Of a DNA stretch of 64,000 nt, positions 10,600-21,608 are shown piece by piece (the first letter of the stretch is position 1; each line of letters opens with the position of its first letter). The position numbers were made by a program, and so were the translations under genes. Under the pieces are notes generated by a model. That model saw nothing but the letters and a program-made list of their open reading frames with translations. It did not search any database and was not told the origin of the DNA. Source of the DNA: Alentia gelatinosa (taxonomy: Eukaryota > Annelida > Polychaeta > Phyllodocida > Polynoidae); contig OX465584.1 of assembly GCA_950022655.1 (NCBI GenBank), forward strand, positions 62,250,841 through 62,314,840, written 5' to 3'.

Positions 10600-11075
10600 G
10601 GTCGAAGAATTCGCTGAATTTAGCCAACCGGAATCAAATGGAGATAAAGAGAACAAGAGTTTGATTATATCATTTAATTTTATGTTTGGCTTGGATTATA
10701 AATGTTATAAGGATATCATAGTCGCCCGACTGTCCATAAATGTGAGTATATTTACTGTAAAACAAATCATTAAGGCGGTTATATTAAATGTGTAAACTGA
10801 ACCTGATCGTTATGGAATTCGGGATGGCAGAGTTCGCTGAACTTAGCCAACTAGAATCATCTGGAGATAGGGAGAATAAGATATTAATAACACAATATTG
10901 ATCTTATGCTGTATCTGGATGTTATAATATGTAGGGTAGAATATTATTATCGTAACTACAGTGGATGAGGGCTTTAACTCTACATGGAGTTGATCGAGAA
11001 AGGAATCTATAGGGTAAGGAACTTCCTGGCCGACGTGCAACAAATCCAGATATCTGACTTACGCCAATGTGAGTA
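10600..11075. repeat. Two tandem ~220-bp repeats ending in a donor-like GTGAGTATAT
   Basis: 10603-10751 and about 10825-11082 are diverged direct copies: 'gaattcgctgaatttagcca' against 'gagttcgctgaacttagcca', then 'ggagata.agagaa.aag', and both end at 'aatgtgagtatat'. The second copy has extra sequence before that end. They sit between the recombinase fragment and the LINE coding region and could be LINE 5' UTR monomers or duplicated exons. Neither is proven. Confidence 0.6.
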
Positions 11076-11202
11076 TATCCAATATGCTTGTATGCTAATC
11101 TCAATATACATATATTTATGTACTATTAACAAGGTATGTCTTGATTTTGTTTGATGATAATAACTATGACTAGAACTAGGTACTCAAGTAAAAGCTGCTA
11201 GG

Positions 11203-14200
11203 GTGTTAGCCTTAACTCGGCTGTGGCATTGTATTTGTTCGCAACGATCAATGTACAACGACCCCAGTTGTCGATGTTGTACTATTGAAGTCCAAACTGG
11301 ACTATTGTTTCACTTACCTATAAAAGGTAATGACTACACTAATGATAAGATGAATGAAATGCGCAACTTTAATCTGTCCAAAAATAATGAAACTATTTCA
11401 CAAAACCCACACCTGTTGTTTAAGGATGAGTGGGAAGACTATAGAAAACATTGTTGTATTGGCTGTGTATGGAGTGAGACGGGGATTTCTGGACCTATGT
11501 ATAAGTGTGAACCAGAGTACCTTATGAAGGGAATGAAGTATATAGATACTATTGATTGTATACACAGATCTATGTCAAACATGAAAACAGTCACTAAACT
11601 TATAAAGGAGAATGATAGATAGTATTTCATGCATTGAAGATCTAGAAAGTAGAAAAGGTCTTAAAATATTACATTTAAACATTTGGAGCTTTAAGAAGAA
11701 ATACGAGAGATTAAGGATGGAACTATGTAATAAAAAAATTGATATCTTCACAATATCAGAATCTTTGATGACTAAAAATGATGTAACAAATGCATATACC
11801 ATACCAGGATACCACACCCATAGAAATGACAGAATGTGGAAGGAAAACCCCAATGATGGTGATCCAAAAAAGGGAGGGGGGATTTTAACCTTAATAAGGA
11901 ACGACATCGCACATGATGAACAAAAATATAGTGAACATAATGCCAGTACAAACTATATAGAATTACAGATTATTGAAATAAACAAGCCAATGATGAAACC
12001 AATAATATTGATAAATGTATATAGATCTCCATGAGGAAACAAACAAAATTTTATTGACCACTTACAGACTTTAACTGAAGAATTACTGAGGTATACAAAA
12101 AAAGAAATCTTTATAATCGGAGATATGAATATAGATGCTAGCAAAAAAAAAGAAATCCACACAAAGGAATTGATAAATAACATGCAGTCACTGGGTTTAA
12201 ACCAAATAATAAAAGAAGTTACTAGATTTTCGGAAGCCAACACAATGATAGATCTGATATTTACAAATTCGAACTATATTAAAGAATCACTCAACAACAA
12301 CCTTAGTGACCACCAAATCATCTTTGTAAATCGTAAAAAAAGAGAAGATATATTATTTAAAGAAACTTTTATTGGAAGGAGTTACAAAAACCACAATAGC
12401 GAAGAAATGATTACTTACCTGGAGAGTCTAGAGTAGCAGGAATTCGAGGAATATGATACAGCAGAAGGCAAATGGGATTACCTATTAAACAAGCTCATGA
12501 ATTACCTCGATATACAATGCCCAAAAAACAAGAATTCACAGTAAAAACCAAGAATGACCCATAGATGGATGGTGATATAGCTCTTCTTATTAAAGATAGA
12601 AATAGGATGTGGACTAAAGCAAAACGTACAAAGAAAATTTAAGACATAAATAATGCCAAAATAGCTAGAAACTATGTTAATAAAAAAGTCAAAGAAGCAA
12701 GACAAAACTTTATACTAGATGAGATAGAACACTATAAATCCGAACCAAAGAAATTCTGGAAAAGTATTAAATCAATTATTCCTGGCACATGTGCCAAAGA
12801 AAAACAAAAGATAGAAATAGTAGACGATAATCACAAACAAATACCAGAACACGAAATACAGAATTATATAAATAAATATTTTCTAAACATAGGAAAAAAT
12901 TATCTGAAAATAAATACACACCATGGATTAGTCACGATAAACCAACTAACATAGAGATGGACGATATCAAAACTGACGTGGATGAAATCACAGGACTACT
13001 GAAAGAATCTAACACTAAAAAACCATCAGGGCATGATAACATCCCCACAGACATTATGAGAGACTTCCTATTGTATAATATAAAGCGTTTCACAACTATT
13101 TGTAACCTAATTTTCAATACTACCTGTATTCCAAACTCTTGGAAGAAATCTACTGTGACTCCTGTACCAAAAGGAGGGAACCAAAAGTTATGTACAAATC
13201 TGAGGCCCATTTCAGTATTACAATACCAAGGGAAACTCTTAGAAAAAGTTATAAATAATAAACTATTTTTACATATAAATGAGAAAAATATATTAGTACC
13301 TGTACAAGGTAGTGGCTCAAATCACAGATGATGTGTTGAGAAATGTTAATATTGGCAGAGTGACTGGGACTGTCTTCATTGATTTGAGCAAGGCTTTTGA
13401 CACCGTAGACCACTCCACCTCGTTACCAAACTACAAAATTATGGAATTAGAGGCAAAAATCTGGACCTGTTTAGAAACTATCTAAATGACAGACAACAAA
13501 TCACAAAAGTCAATAATAAAAAATCGGATGGAGGAGGAGTGGTCTGCGGTGTCCCACAAGGCTCGAACCTTGGCCCGACTTTGTTTTTATTATATGTGAA
13601 TGATGTAATCAGTTAAGTTAATGGAGTTGAAATATTGTTATACGCAGACGATACTGTGTTATATGTGCATGGCAATGATCAGGACTGTGTTAAAGATAAG
13701 CTACAGAAAGGTCTTCTGGATTTTGCCACCTGGTGTGAGATAAATAAACTAAGTATAAATGTCTCTAAAACCAAAAGCATGGTCTTCAGCTCACAAGCTC
13801 GGTGTAAAACGATTGGTGATTTATCACTAAAATTGGATGACAAAATTATACAGAGAGTATACTCATACAAATATTTGGGCATTTGCCTAGAACCGACCCT
13901 CTCCTATAATTTGCACATAACACAAACTCTTAACAAAATTGCATTCAAAATCTATCAACTCGCTAAGATGTGACCATTTTTGAACATAAACGCAGCACTA
14001 CAAATCTATAAATCAACTATAATTCCATATTTTGACTATGGTGATATTTTATTTGCAAACTCCTCCAAACATCTAATAAATAAATTACAAATTGCACAGA
14101 ATAAATGTCTACGAATCTGTTTAAAATCTGATAACCAAGCAAATGTAGCCCAAATCCATGCACAAGCTGAAATACCATACCTACTTGATAGACGAAATAC

Positions 14201-14453
14201 ACATGTTCTGAACTTCATGTATCAAAGGACTCTGAATGATAAATATCTTGATAAAAGAAACCTATTAACGAGACAGTTTGGAGAACCTGTTCTAAGAATA
14301 TTAAACCCAAACACCTCGATGTATATGAAGAGTGTTGAACTTGCGGGTAGTTGGCTGTGGAACAATTTATCTCCCCTAGTAAGAAACACAGAATCCCTAA
14401 AAGAATTTAAATCACTGACAAAGAAATTACTTGCCGAAAAAATTCCGAAATAA
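11203..14453 (+). pseudogene. Dead LINE (CR1/L2/Jockey-like, endonuclease plus RT), unit 1
   Basis: A non-LTR retrotransposon remnant. A 5' frame (to 11622, no recognised domain; no ATG-supported start) overlaps by 11 bp the apurinic-like endonuclease frame starting at 11612 (KILHLNIWSFKKK, IFTISES, GGGILTLIRND), continuing at 12119 with GDMNID, TMIDLIFTNS and LSDHQIIF. Reverse transcriptase follows: TPVPKGG and LRPISVLQYQGK (about 13160), FIDLSKAFDTVDHS (13375), VPQGSNLGP (13550) and LYADDTVLY (13637), then a C-terminal region to 14453. No RNase H is seen. Breaks: TGA at about 12032, TAG at about 12434, a 35-bp deletion at 13309 that removes the GFRRG motif, a frameshift near 13420 shared by all copies, TAA at about 13615 and TGA at about 13971. 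It was dead before the 19-kb duplication. Confidence 0.9.
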
Positions 14454-15130
14454 TTATACCTAAACGATAAAGAAAACAAGGCCTATCATAGAATACAAAC
14501 TATATTACTCCTTACTATTATATCTTATATGTTTGACTGAATGTGTAATGCGATTGTAGATGAACTAACCATAGTGAGCATACACTATGAGCGCATTGTG
14601 TGTGGTTTGGGGGTCTCTGTCTGCCTGCATGTATGGATACAGCAATAATGATTGATGTACAAGTCAACCTGCGCAAAAATTGTAGAGAAATTGGGTTACG
14701 CGTGGTGTCGATAAAAACCAGCCTATAGGCTGACAACATCTCATTTTTATTGGTTGGTTATAAAAACAAGAAACCTGGGCCCTGTTTTTTAGTCAAGATT
14801 ATCTTAGGCTAAGACCGTCTTAAGACAAAAGTGTGCTATAGACAAGATATCTTAGAGGATCTTTGATATATCTTGGGCTGAGACGACTTAGGGGCGTCAT
14901 AGCTGTCTTTTAGTCAAGATTATCTTGAGATATCTTAGCTCAAATTGGCTCCAAAACGGTCTCACCCCAAGACAAGGTTGGAGGTGTCCTAGAGGTGTCT
15001 TAGAGGTATCTTATGGCCATGTGGCCACATGAGAACAAGAAAACGAGATGCTCCTGTTACTTAACAGTCCTCTGTCAGCAGTCCGCACTCACCAGTCCAC
15101 ACTCACCAGTCCGCACTCAACAGTCCGCAC

Positions 15131-15810
15131 TCAACACTCCACACCCGCACCACACCCACACCACACCCACAACCACGCCCACACCCACACCCACATCCAC
15201 AACCACACCCACCCCTGCACCAACCCCCACACCCATCCCCACACCCATCCCCACACCCACACCCACACCCACACCCACACCCACACCCACACCTACACCC
15301 ACACCCACACCTACACCCACACCTACACCCACAACCACATCCATACCTACAACCACAGCCACAGTCACAGCCACAACCACACCCACAACCACAACCACGA
15401 ACACAGCCACAGCCACAACCACAACCACAAACACAGCCACAGCCACAACCACACCCACAACTACATCCACAACCACACCCACACCCACAACTACAGCCAC
15501 AACCACAACCACAACCACATCTACAGCCACAACCACAGCCACACCCACACCCACACCTACAACCACACCCACAACCATAGCCACAACCACAGCTACACCC
15601 ACAACTGCAACCACAACCACAACTACAGCCACAACCACAGCCACAACCACAACCACATCTACACCCACACCCACAACGACAACCACATTTACAGCCAAAA
15701 CCACAGCCACAGCCACAACCACAACCACAACCACAACCACGCCCACAGCCACAACCACAATCACATCTACAGCCAAAACCACAGCCACAACCACAACCAC
15801 AACCACACCA
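15131..15810. repeat. CCCACA/CCAACA hexanucleotide-based minisatellite
   Basis: About 680 bp of imperfect period-6 repeats (CACACC, ACAACC, ACAGCC variants) with higher-order structure. The unit 2 array is 6 bp (one hexamer) shorter. All frames are open on both strands because the repeat contains no stop: Thr/Pro and His/Thr on plus, Val/Gly on minus. The long open frames across it are therefore not genes. Confidence 0.95.
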
Positions 15811-15844
15811 TAATACATTTTTTCACCATTTCTGGGTGAAAATG

Positions 15845-15925
15845 ATGTGCCAGCACCAGGGTTTGAACACCCTACCTCCAACACGATTGCGGATGCCTTA
15901 CCTATGTCTCCACAGAGATGGGTGA
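15845..15925 (-). other. tRNA-like segment, possible SINE head (unit 1)
   Basis: On the minus strand there is a B-box-like 'gggtgttcaaaccc' (complement of 15859-15872), preceded by 'taaggcatccgc' and an A-box-like 'tgtggagacataggtaaggc'. Spacing and order recall a tRNA gene or tRNA-derived SINE head. I see no clean acceptor stem, so this is unlikely to be a working tRNA. It is embedded in the 14774-16172 element, and unit 2 has the same at about 35284-35364. Confidence 0.4.
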
Positions 15926-16315
15926 TGCAATACACTCCTGAAACCCCATTAAATTTTGATATGGCTGCACCAGTGCTGGAGCTGGTATCCGGCAGGAGTA
16001 GAATTATAGAATCTAAGGTAGCTCTATATTGTCTCAAGATCTACCGTGGCGCACCAAGACCTTGTCTATAGGACAGCGGCCATCTTTTGTCTTGAAAAAA
16101 GGTCTTAGATTCTCTAGGATATCTTCGCAGATCTCAGCCCAAGACTGTCTTGACTAAAAAACAGGGCCCAGGACTACCTTTTGTAAAACTTTATTCAGAC
16201 CAATAAAAGAATGTGAAAAAAAAAGAAAAAAAAGGACACATGTTCTCCCTTCCAAGTTATTAAATACCACTGCCTGTGCCCGACCAAGGCTTATCTCAAC
16301 TCTCTTCTGTACTAT

Positions 16316-16525
16316 TCACTACGCTCTATGGAGAAGAATTCTTAATGAACTAGGCTTAGAGCCTTCAGAATCCACTGGCCTGTTTCCCGTGTTAAAGACG
16401 TACCAATGCAACCAAAGATTCCTATAATCTCAATGCTGCCACCTATCGGGAATAGTGTGAGCCAGTGGATTCTCAAGGCTCTAAGCCTAGTTCGTTAAGA
16501 ATTATTCTCCCATAGAGTGCAGGGA
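16316..16525. mobile_element. Foldback element with ~65-bp inverted arms (unit 1)
   Basis: The left arm (about 16317-16382: 'ctctatggagaagaattct', 'gaactaggcttagagcct', 'gaatccactggc') is repeated inverted at about 16461-16525. The loop is about 75 bp. The family recurs at 35755-35964, 53895-54104 and, in opposite orientation and split by another insertion, at 56911-57481. Confidence 0.85.
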
Positions 16526-17259
16526 GAACCTTGTACAGATTATGACTTAGAGAGTGTGAGATCTTATGAAAGGGGTGCCTCCTCACACTGGATGCCCCAC
16601 CAATCTTATATATATATTCATATGTATAACAAAATTGTTTCTTATATGGCCACCAACCTATCGCATCCCGTCAGGAGGAATATTGATTGACTTATATCAC
16701 GAAATATGCAATATTGATCAAGAGATAGGAATTGATCTCGAATATGGTCTCCTACGACATGGAGTCATGAAAAAGGAACAATAATTCCTACTTGCATGAC
16801 TGTGCATATATATATATATATATATTACTATTTTATTGTTAACCGTTATCCAGTTGCCAATGTAATTTATCTTTGAACAGATAATTTCAATAGAGCAACA
16901 TAAATCAATCAACACGTTTATTAGACATTCATAGACATTAATTATAAACCAATCAGCCACTATGGGCAGCCGATTAATAAGTTCCACTTTGGCTCATTTT
17001 TGTACCTCAGATCGAAACTAATGAATCAAAATACTTGGGCAGCAGTCGAATTGTACTTGTTCATACTATCATTTGAAGTTTCTGATAATATAACACCATG
17101 CACAGGATGCCAAAATAGTGTAATAAACCTTTATTCTCCATATGACATTTCATCATTTAAGTAGGTATATAGTATATACTAGGAACAAATAGAATGCTTA
17201 TCATTGATGAATGAGCGTGCATTTATACATGAATAACAATTAAAAGGCTTGGGTTACAT
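16526..17259. other. Noncoding unit sequence with a TA microsatellite
   Basis: No gene supported. A (TA)n run lies at 16805-16826 and differs in length between units (36243-36267; about 54384-54413 with an interruption). About 16535-16605 resembles 57480-57560 in unit 3, extending the foldback-family homology. Confidence 0.6.
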
Positions 17260-17600
17260 TCCGTCTGTGGATAATTTTCTGTAACCTAATGAAACCTGCT
17301 ATTTCTGCAACCACCTGAGTCCAGGATCCAAAAATATTAAGGTCAAGCAATATTGGGTCAATGAGGTATTTCGGTCTCTAGTGTTTGGTCATGGACAGCT
17401 GAGCATGCTTCTAAGACCCTGAGACACTGGCACTCTGCTTCTTTCACACTATCACAGTGAATAGCACGCAGATAGTGAAGGAATAGTTCTCTGGCAGCAC
17501 GCTGAAAGTGTATATATGATACCACTCTAATCTCTAGGTCTCTAGATGATGTTTATACTGCGTGCAAGCACGCTCTAATAAAGATTTGAATTGGGAATGG
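17260..17600. repeat. Dispersed repeat, copy 1 of a pair within the unit
   Basis: Aligns in direct orientation with 23345-23670: 'caatgaggtatttcggtct' against 'catgaggtatttcggtctt', 'aagaccctgagacactggc', 'cacagtgaatagca.gcaga', and 'tgcaagcacgctct.ataaa' at the end. About three quarters of positions agree. An AATAAA hexamer lies near 17577. The pair could be a 3' UTR fragment or an uncharacterised repeat family. Confidence 0.7.
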
Positions 17601-17641
17601 AAGAGGGCACAGCGGTGGACCTCAACCACAGTGCTCGACCT

Positions 17642-17710
17642 ACAAAATTATACAGAGAGTATACTCATACAAATATTTGGGCATTTGCCTAGAACCGACC
17701 CTCTCCTATA
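17642..17710. repeat. 69-bp LINE fragment used as filler DNA (unit 1)
   Basis: Identical over 69 bp to the LINE reverse-transcriptase region at 13840-13908 (starts acaaaattatacagag, ends ccctctcctata), which lies 3.8 kb upstream. Unit 3 has 964 bp of other sequence at this position (55225-56188), so the fragment marks a repaired deletion junction. The same fragment is at 37084-37152. Confidence 0.9.
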
Positions 17711-17717
17711 AGTCTAT

Positions 17718-17798
17718 AAGTCAAAGTTGGAGAAATTACTGCCCGTGGCCAAGGCCTTGGGCAGTAATTTTCCAAGCCTTACCTTGTAACTTTGACTT
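17718..17798. repeat. Short hairpin, left arm shortened (unit 1)
   Basis: Corresponds to the 95-bp hairpins at 37160-37254 and 56189-56283. Unit 1 lost 15 bp of the left arm (after 'aagtcaaagtt'). The inner stem 'attactgccc'/'gggcagtaat' remains. Confidence 0.8.
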
Positions 17799-17889
17799 TC
17801 TCTCACCGGAACATAGGTATCCTCTGTTATTGGCCAAACTAGGATAAATTAATTATACTTAAGGACACGTGTATAGGCGAAAGGTAAAT

Positions 17890-18110
17890 GTATTTATTGG
17901 AGCATGAATGGTTTCAATGTTTGACTCTGGAAAGGTTTGGGAGAGCCACATACACATTGGATATTCTCACCAGCAGTGTATGTTGCTTCTAACACTTCCA
18001 ATATCATCCAGTTGATCGTCTTATGACGACTTTTAATACAGGACTTTTAATAGGACTACATCAGCATTTCATTCAAGAGACATAATCATAGGTAAGTTGG
18101 TATGATCTCT
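17890..18110. repeat. Diverged third copy of the 7.6-kb/8.3-kb motif
   Basis: Shares 'ctggaaaggtt', 'cacatacacat..gatattctcac', 'cacttccaa', 'ttttaataggactacat.agcatttcattc' and 'gacataatcataggtaa' with 7605-7850 and 8283-8525. Unit 2 equivalent at about 37345-37560, unit 3 at about 56370-56590. Confidence 0.7.
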
Positions 18111-19400
18111 TGTAAATTCATATTTCATCACAAGATCTAAGCATGAACATGGATTCACAGTGAGTGTAATTGTTACATCCTGTATGAATTGTCATTAGAT
18201 ATGAATCCTGTCACAAAACTAGTGAAACAGGTCCCTGCCTACAAAGAGAACTCAGTACAGCTCTCTGGCTGTTTTCAATCTCTTATTTAACTGTCATTTA
18301 AACAGTTTTTTTCTCTGCATTTAGCTGGGCAAGTTGTTCCATAATAAGCCACATTTATATTTTGTAGATGATTTATACTTCTGAGATTAGATTTGGTCCT
18401 TTAACTTAACACCGGACCCGGAAATAGTCATGTGGCTCTAGCCTTATGGTTCAGATATTTGTTGTTTTTTTATCGGTCGTAGGCAAGTGATTATAATAGC
18501 GATTCTCTCCTCACTGCAAGCTTGTTTAGGTTTACTTTCTTATGCAAGAGGTTAGGTGGTGTGTCGTTACCTAATCTATTGCAAAACCTAAGCCTCTGTT
18601 ATATGTAGTATAAATGAGCATTCTTTTGTTAACACAATTACTTGGTCAAACTCGACTCTTGCCAAGTGAATCCATTGCATTTCTGAGAAGAGTGGGAGTA
18701 GCCAGTGTGAACACAATCCTTTCATTTCCCACAAGATAGGACTGTTGGGACAAACTAGAGTACTGTAACAACTTTGCTGTCTAAACTTGAGAGTTGATAA
18801 ATGTGTATGGGGCAGGGTAGTCGAACAGTGGTATGATCACTCCACACTAGGTGAAGCAAGTGCCGATCCCTGGTGTGTGGTAAAGCCGGCGGACCCGTGT
18901 ACGAAATACTATGGGTTCAGCCGCATTATGTAACTCAGTCAGTTTATATAGGCTGCGTCAACAGCAGGTTGACAGGTTAGTTGAGTGAACACTTGGAGCC
19001 TCAGAGACTGCTAGGTTTCTCTGGAAACCTTTCAGCTGTGGAGAGAACAGATTCTCTCCTCTTGCGCTACTTTCCGTGCTAAGCTACTGTACACAGATAT
19101 GCAGATTTCAAAAAAGATATTGTACCTGAGATGGCCAGAGTCTCTTTTTGTGATCTAGGTTAAGCTAGGTTGTAGATCCCGTATCTCTCAGCTTTACTAA
19201 GGATAGTGTGCAGAGAGTACAAGCATGGGGTAGTGACTCATCTTAAACCACTGGATAGGTAGACTAGGCCTGGTTGTGAGATCATGTACCACTAACCAGC
19301 GGTCTGCTACAAATGCTTTGTGTTTTCTATAAAGGAAGATAAGCCTCTGTTGGTCAGGTATGTGTCTCTCCCTCCCTCCCTCCCTCAAACCAACTTGTCC
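18111..19400. other. Noncoding unit sequence
   Basis: No gene supported. At 18216-18243 there is an isolated right end of the 'GACCTGTTTCACTAG' element family, abutting a sequence that unit 3 replaces with about 1.2 kb (56670-57850). A CCCT-type pyrimidine run lies at 19366-19385. Nothing else recognised. Confidence 0.5.
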
Positions 19401-19409
19401 ATCTCAATT

Positions 19410-19711
19410 ATGTTTTTCAAATTTAGTCTTTCAAACATTCCAATGTAATCCATATCTTGAAGGTTTCTTCATCATTTTATATCATGGATTTCTTCCCTGA
19501 ATGAATTCCATATTCTTGCTCCCCTATCATATGGGCTATTGGTTGCTGCTGCACACTTTGTCCAAAATGCTTCTATGGCTGCCGACTGTCGAAGGCTGTG
19601 GAGAGTGCATGGCACGTCGGGAAGTCCAGCTTCTGTGATCCATATCTGCTTGAGGAATGACACAGGGAGGGACTGGTCTCCACCTTTGGGGCAACATGAA
19701 CAGTGGGTCAT
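19410..19711 (-). pseudogene. Possible LINE C-terminal remnant, minus strand
   Basis: The minus-strand frame from 19711 reads '..TLHSLRQSAAIEAFW..NSPYDRGARIWNSFREEIHDIK' and, after a one-base shift, 'DEETFKIWITLECLKD'. An 'ARIWNSF..EI..' box followed by a Phe-Lys motif is common at the C-terminus of LINE reverse transcriptases. Only this weak similarity supports the call. The same frame is at 38928-39167. In unit 3 (59108-59323) a 4-bp insertion and a 2-bp loss break it. Confidence 0.35.
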
Positions 19712-19841
19712 TAGGTGATGTGGTTTAGGCTTTTAGAAATATGCAGTGCCATAATGCCACCGTACACAGACACTTATCATCAGACTTCTGTAGATGAGGG
19801 TCATGTACTGCTCGGTGTGCTTCAGATTCTTGCCTCACCTG

Positions 19842-20225
19842 CCAGGGACCTGTTTCAGTAGTTTTGTGACATTAGGCCTAGACAGACATCAACAGTGTCA
19901 CCAACAGTGCAAGCAACAGCAGAAAAAATGTTTTGGGTTTCAAAATGCATGTCACAGTTTATGTCAAATATCTGCGGATTGGAGTGGCCAATTTTCTTCA
20001 TATTTGGAATGATTATAGGTTGTATGTATCCCTTACTACTGTTAAAGTTTCATTGCTTAATTTCCTACGGAAAGTGAGTGAAATTGTCTAATACTTTTGA
20101 AACTGGACACGCCGTGTTTGGGGTCTGTCTAAGTGTCCTAAGTGCCACAACTTGTGTTGATCTGTCCATGTGGTGTCACAGATGCCATCTAGACATGTTA
20201 CGAAACTACTGAAAAAGGTCCCAGA
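19842..20225. mobile_element. CCWGG-type TIR element, GACCTGTTTC family (unit 1)
   Basis: The left end is CCAGG then GACCTGTTTCAGTAGTTTTG; the right end inverted reads GACCTTTTTCAGTAGTTTCG then the flank CCAGA (20221-20225). The element proper is 19847-20220 (374 bp). No coding capacity. Related copies: 22922-23215 and 57593-57871. Confidence 0.8.
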
Positions 20226-20567
20226 TCATGATCAAGAGGGAGGTGTCGTGCAGCTACACATCACCTCTGGTTGTGTGGTTCGCTCGATTGAAGGCTTCAA
20301 TGATTGGGTTCCAACCTTGGACTGTGGTGGGGCTGCATAATACAGCAGCAGAAATGCTACCTGAACCACAGTGTCAAGTTTTATATTGGTCAGAGTTGCC
20401 AGGATCAGTCAGGTGGTGCATGGGGACTTTCTTGGGTTGTCTTAGATTGTAGTCTTTTTGTGTTTTGTCCTCCAGAGCCTGCTGGATGTGTATGTGTTCC
20501 ACCTCCAGCACTGGGTTTCCCGTCAGTCTTTTGTAGGTCTTGACTTGTGACAGGGGGTTTATATATA
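20226..20567. other. Noncoding unit sequence, ancestral to 947-1140
   Basis: No gene supported; three overlapping short frames have no domain. The stretch 20423-20560 has a diverged homologue at 947-1085 in the left flank. Confidence 0.6.
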
Positions 20568-20711
20568 TACAATAATGACTGGTTTTGTGTACAAGTGGCC
20601 ATGATCTCCAAGTATTTGACATGTAATAATATCCAAGCGATTAGCGAGGATATTACATTGCAACTACAAGGAGACTATGTTCACTCAAATACAAAACCAG
20701 TCATTATTGTA
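20568..20711. repeat. 144-bp long imperfect palindrome (unit 1)
   Basis: The left arm starts TACAATAATGACTGGTTTTG; the right arm ends with its complement. Pairing continues inward through 'tgatctccaag'/'aaggagactat' to 'tgtaataatatcc'/'ggatattaca', leaving a ~14-nt loop. It could be a foldback MITE or a transcribed hairpin. Homologues are at 40024-40167 and about 60209-60368. Confidence 0.8.
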
Positions 20712-21608
20712 TTCATTACCCACCCACAAGATTAATTATTCTATTGCTATCAAAAACTTTCTGTAAGCCAATCAGTTCCATATGCCACAGTATTGTCAAG
20801 TGTGGCAGTAATTTGGTGTAGACTTACACAAATAATATATTTTGCCAATAACCTGTGATTTTAGCATGCAAAATCTGTTATGACAGTGATTTCTGATGGT
20901 AAGTGAGGTTATTATGATTGATTCTAAATAATTAGCGTTGAATAAACATTTCAGAAACTTATTTTGAAGTACATGATGATTCAACCTCATTATGGACAGG
21001 ACTATTTTTTCCGGAATCGCCTTCGGGAGATTCTGACATGCCAGAATCTCCAGGTTGCCTAATCCAGGCACTCTATACATTTCCTATGGAGACTCGGTAA
21101 TAGGCAGGTAATAAAATGCTGCCCGGGTTGCACAGTGCAGGCGGAGGTACTCTAAATATGTCTTGATGCATTGGGCATGTTGGATGTACATTGCAAACTT
21201 TTTGGCAAACCGGACCCACATCTTCACCGAGCATATTTTTGTTGAGGGGGCATGTGCGTTCAATATTGTTGAGATAGTGTCAAGTACATGTGTACATGTA
21301 TTAACCAGTGAAAGGTCAAGTTCATTTACTAGATGGTATGTATCTACATAGTCTTCATCAGTTAATTGGCCAGTGTTGGGATATTGTCATAAGTTATGGT
21401 TACATCAAATTTAGCCTGGGCTAGCCAAGCCTCAAGAGCCATGCCATGAGTGATTTATTGACCCTTTCCCTTTTAATATTACATGCACTGCAGCCAGATT
21501 ATCACACTGGACCTTTATGCAAATACTCTGATTAGATTCATGAACTAGAAGCCAAAAGTATGTTTATCACAAATGACTGAGCGTGCAATGATAAATGAAT
21601 AATATGGC
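20712..21608. other. Noncoding unit sequence
   Basis: No gene supported. A short hairpin 'ggaatcgccttcgggagattct..agaatctcc' lies at 21013-21054, and 'actcggtaataggcaggtaataaa' recalls the 'gtattaggtgg' repeats at 3381-3540. The part 21118-21155 is homologous to the end of 947-1140. Confidence 0.5.

Larger units (their letters stand above)
14774..16172. mobile_element. 1.39-kb TIR element carrying a CCCACA minisatellite (unit 1)
   Basis: The termini are near-perfect inverted repeats: the left starts CCTGGGCCCTGTTTTTTAGT (14774-14793) and the right end is its complement, up to 16172. Unit 3 lacks the whole element and has a single CCAGG at 53745-53749 in otherwise identical flanks, so the insertion is directly demonstrated. 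With 5-bp flanks removed the element is 14779-16167. The interior has subterminal blocks shared with the 6655-7176 MITE, a run of 14-mers (agtccgcactcaac type, about 15078-15136), the minisatellite and a tRNA-like segment. No transposase. Confidence 0.9.

Noticed and set aside
11575..11907. Minus-strand 110-codon frame opposite the LINE endonuclease (and at 31020 and 50516)
   Set aside because: Antisense shadow of the endonuclease frame; its hydrophobicity reflects the AT-rich sense strand.
15013..16037. Open frames of 260-306 codons on both strands (Thr/Pro-, His/Thr- and Val/Gly-rich), and the same at 34458-35476
   Set aside because: They are the stop-free translation of a period-6 minisatellite in every frame on both strands; no start context, domain or codon bias.
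18800..18950. Possible tRNA or snRNA gene in the GC-richer stretch
   Set aside because: Checked for A and B boxes and an acceptor stem; 'ggttcagccgc' is not a convincing B box and no cloverleaf is apparent.
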